From assembly GCF_900141985.1 (NCBI RefSeq), contig NZ_FQZK01000004.1:310001-374000 (forward strand): a stretch of DNA of 64,000 nucleotides, given 5' to 3'. The DNA is from Nocardiopsis flavescens (lineage in GTDB: Bacteria; Actinomycetota; Actinomycetes; Streptosporangiales; Streptosporangiaceae). Under the pieces are notes generated by a model, which saw only the letters and a list, made by a program, of their open reading frames with translations, searched no databases and was not told where the DNA came from. The translations under genes were made by a program, and so were the position numbers. This document shows, in pieces, positions 61,852 through 64,000 of this stretch. Numbering within the stretch: the first letter of the stretch is position 1; every line of letters starts with the position of its first letter.

Positions 61852-62609
61852 CAGCGCTTCTCCTTCGATTCGTCCGACCCCTCGGTCGGCGGTACGGGTG
61901 GGGTGCCGTCCCCGTCGGCGACGCCGCCCGCCGAGCCTGCGGGCGCCTGGCCTCCGGGGGCGTCGAGTGTGGGATCGTCACCTGCGTCCAGCGATTTCCA
62001 CAGGTCGGCAGGGGTGCCGGTGGGGTTCGCACGCGGTGCGGCGTCCCGATCGTACCGGTTCCCCATGCCCGGCCAGGCGGGGGAGCGCACCAGCGCGAGC
62101 ACCCCGGCCAGCAGGATCAGCGCCGCGCCCGCCACCGCCATCGCCGGACCGGCCGCCAGCAGGTCGGGTGCCCCGGCCGCGCGCGCGGTACCCGCCGAGG
62201 CGGCCCCGTCGACGGCGTCCGTGAGCGCCCCGGGGCCCACCGCGCCGGCGACCGCGCTCAACGCGTAGGCGCCGCCCGCGGCCAGCAGGGCGCCGACGAG
62301 GCGGCGCGCCCACCCGCGGGCGGCGTACAGCCCGGCGATGCCCGCCAGGGCCGCCCAGCCGATCCCGGCCAGGGCTCCGGTGAGGTCGCCGCCGGTGACC
62401 TCCACCGGGGCGGGCGCCACCGGCCCGGCGGCGGCGAGGTCGCCGGTGGCCCACACGCGCCCGGCGGAGGCCAGCAGCAGGCCCGCCCCGGCGGCCAGCC
62501 CGGCGGCGGCGACCGCGAACTCGCGCCCGGGGCGCCGCGCCGACGGGTCGGCGGGCGCCGCCCCCGCGGCGCCCTCCGGGGTCCGGGTCCCGCGGTCGGC
62601 CGGGGTCAC
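61851..62609 (-). CDS. Trp-region conserved membrane protein (TIGR02234)
   Basis: A 252-residue protein with four helices (about 30-50, 82-98, 104-124 and 155-172). The segment [12 protein letters not shown] after helix 1 and the later [15 protein letters not shown] match the family of membrane proteins conserved in actinobacterial trp regions. A disordered acidic tail closes it. The GTG at 62609 overlaps the hisI stop by 4 bases. Function is unknown; its link to tryptophan synthesis rests only on location. Confidence 0.87.
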   Translation of the reverse strand: MTPADRGTRTPEGAAGAAPADPSARRPGREFAVAAAGLAAGAGLLLASAGRVWATGDLAAAGPVAPAPVEVTGGDLTGALAGIGWAALAGIAGLYAARGWARRLVGALLAAGGAYALSAVAGAVGPGALTDAVDGAASAGTARAAGAPDLLAAGPAMAVAGAALILLAGVLALVRSPAWPGMGNRYDRDAAPRANPTGTPADLWKSLDAGDDPTLDAPGGQAPAGSAGGVADGDGTPPVPPTEGSDESKEKR

Positions 62610-62950
62610 AGCAGGCGCCCCGCGTCGAAGCAGGTGCGGTCGCCGGTGTGGCAGGCCGCCCCGGTCTGGTCGACCCCGACCAGCAGGGTGTCGCCGTCGC
62701 AGTCGAGTGCGACCGACACCACACGCTGGGTGTTGCCGGAGGTGGCGCCCTTGACCCAGTACTCGCCGCGGCTGCGCGACCAGTAGGTGGCCGCCCCGGT
62801 GGTGAGGGTGCGGTGCAGCGCCTCGTCGTCCATCCAGGCGAGCATGAGGACCTCGCCCGTGTCGTGCTGCTGCACGACGGCGGGCACGAGTCCGTCCCCG
62901 GTGCGTTTGAGGCGGGCGGCGATGGCCGGGTCGAGGCTGGTGACGCTCAT
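62606..62950 (-). CDS. hisI: Phosphoribosyl-AMP cyclohydrolase
   Basis: Third step of histidine synthesis: opens the adenine ring of phosphoribosyl-AMP. The 114-residue single-domain form has [28 protein letters not shown], and the metal-binding DCDGD and CHTGDRTCF motifs. No fused HisE domain. ATG at 62950. In related genomes trpE commonly follows hisI; here TIGR02234 follows directly with a 4-base overlap. Confidence 0.95.
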   Translation of the reverse strand: MSVTSLDPAIAARLKRTGDGLVPAVVQQHDTGEVLMLAWMDDEALHRTLTTGAATYWSRSRGEYWVKGATSGNTQRVVSVALDCDGDTLLVGVDQTGAACHTGDRTCFDAGRLL

Positions 62951-63086
62951 GTCCTCCAGGTTATGGCCGCCCGTCGCCCGCGTGTCACCGGGGCGTGCCC
63001 AGCGGGGCGCGCGGGTGTTCTAGAGTGCGTGCCCTGAGCAGCCGCCCGGTGCGGCGCCGAGCACACGAACGGAAAGCGGGGTTCCC

Positions 63087-64000
63087 GTGACGGCCCAGGC
63101 CCTGTCCGCCGACCTGGCGGGGATGCCCGCCGCCCTGAACGCCCTGGCCGAGCGGTTCCCCCGCTGGGACCCGTACGCGGCGCTGCCCGCCCTGCTCGAC
63201 GACGAGCCCGCCGCGGTGCGGTTCCTGGGGATCGGCGCGGCCCGCGGCGTGTGCGAGGTGGCCGCGGCCCGGCTGCGGCTCGCCGGGGTGGGCGCGGTCG
63301 CCGACTCCTCGGCGTCCGCGCTGGAACCCCCCGCCGGCCCGGAGACCCTGGTGGTGGGGGTGAGCCTGGGCGGCGGGCAGCGGGAGCTGTGCACGGCCCT
63401 GGACCGGTACGTGGGCCGCTCCCCGGTGGTGGTGCTCGCCGCCGACCGGGACGCGGTGGTGGCCCGCTACGCCGACCTGCTGGTTCCGCTGCACGGCGCG
63501 GACGGGGCCGGCCTGGGCTGTGGCGCCTACCAGCACGCGATGGGCCTGGCCCTGCTGCTGGGCCACCGGCTGGGGGCGCCGGTGCTGGGCGGCAGCCGCA
63601 ACCTGCCCAGCCTGCTGCGCCGGTCGGCCAACGCCGTGGAGGCGCTGCTGGCCTCCGCGCACACCTGGGTGCCCGAGGCCGCCCGGGCGCTGGCCTCCCC
63701 GCACGGCGTGCACCTGGTGGCGCCCGCCGAGCGCACCGCGTCGGCGGTGCAGGGCGCCCAGCTGCTGCGCAAGGGCCCGGTGGCGGTGGCCCGCACCTGC
63801 GAGACCGGCGAGTGGTCCCACACCGACCGCTACCTGGCCGCCGTCACCGACTACCGGGCGCTGCTGTTCGCCGGGTCCGCCTACGACGAGCGCTTCTCCG
63901 AGCACCTGGGCCAGCTGCGGGGCCGGTTCGTGGCGGTGGGCCCCACCCCCGGGCGCGAGAGCGTGCCGGGGGCGGAGCTGAGCGTGCGCTACCCGGGCGA
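63087..64000 (+). CDS. SIS-domain sugar-phosphate protein (3' end beyond window)
   Basis: The GTG at 63087, after GGAAAGCGGGG, opens a frame that stays open to the window edge (304 codons). Two sugar-isomerase-type halves are visible: RFLGIGAARGVCEVAAARL and VVGVSLGGGQRELCTAL near residues 50-105, then HGVHLVAPAERTASAVQGAQLL and LAAVTDYRALLFAG in the second half. This resembles the isomerase part of glucosamine-6-phosphate synthases without the amidotransferase domain. Substrate unknown. Divergent from hisI. Confidence 0.75.
   Translation, partial: MTAQALSADLAGMPAALNALAERFPRWDPYAALPALLDDEPAAVRFLGIGAARGVCEVAAARLRLAGVGAVADSSASALEPPAGPETLVVGVSLGGGQRELCTALDRYVGRSPVVVLAADRDAVVARYADLLVPLHGADGAGLGCGAYQHAMGLALLLGHRLGAPVLGGSRNLPSLLRRSANAVEALLASAHTWVPEAARALASPHGVHLVAPAERTASAVQGAQLLRKGPVAVARTCETGEWSHTDRYLAAVTDYRALLFAGSAYDERFSEHLGQLRGRFVAVGPTPGRESVPGAELSVRYPG

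Overview
This window is a very G+C-rich stretch with dense, short-spaced genes, many GTG and some TTG starts and actinobacterial gene families (HGxxPAAW, TIGR02234, DUF3060, an ANTAR regulator, a degenerate-proofreading DNA polymerase I). It looks like the core chromosome of a filamentous actinomycete, most likely Nocardiopsis or a relative in the Streptosporangiales. The genus is an inference from style; the phylum is close to certain. The gene order matches the conserved actinobacterial core known from Mycobacterium and Streptomyces.

Region 1 (1-14.3 kb, nearly all minus strand): cmk, tyrA, aroH, rluB (with a giant Arg/Gly-rich N-terminus), scpB, scpA, a small ribbon-helix-helix-like protein, parA, xerD, an ADP-ribose-type Nudix hydrolase and pyrG. 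This is the aromatic amino acid, nucleotide and chromosome-segregation block. HMG-CoA lyase, a GNAT protein and a DUF3060 lipoprotein follow. Region 2 (14.4-25.9 kb): uvrB, a membrane protein, coaE, a GNAT, a DUF1801 protein, rpsA, arfB, polA and a hotdog thioesterase (repair, translation and CoA functions).

Region 3 (26-34.2 kb): a branched-chain amino-acid-type ABC importer. The binding lipoprotein gene livK is on the plus strand. The livHMGF permease/ATPase operon is on the minus strand. Between them lies a 2.3-kb island without recognisable genes, built of diverged direct repeats and a pair of about 540-bp inverted repeats. LivH carries an unusual secreted N-terminal domain.

Region 4 (34.4-42.4 kb): an ANTAR response regulator, a tRNA with a CAA (Leu) anticodon but no long variable arm, a LAGLIDADG-type protein, a TetR-GAPDH pair with a candidate operator, a DUF1266 protein, pyruvate kinase, a cyclase-fold-like protein and a DUF2784 protein. 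Region 5 (42.4-56 kb): glutamate synthase gltBD, a BpsA/DUF43-like enzyme, two paralogous single-span membrane proteins, and lgt with a DsbA-like and a MauE-like protein (an envelope redox and lipoprotein operon).

Region 6 (56.3-64 kb): trpC, a short Trp-containing open frame, trpB and trpA; a CD225-DUF2752-CD225 cluster; HGxxPAAW, TIGR02234 and hisI; and the start of a SIS-domain gene. trpE is not in its usual neighbourhood. Strong G+C-rich hairpins mark most transcription unit ends. The most unusual items are the repeat island, the short-variable-arm tRNA-Leu next to a homing-endonuclease-like gene, the Trp leader-like frame before trpB, the RluB repeat domain and the LivH fusion.
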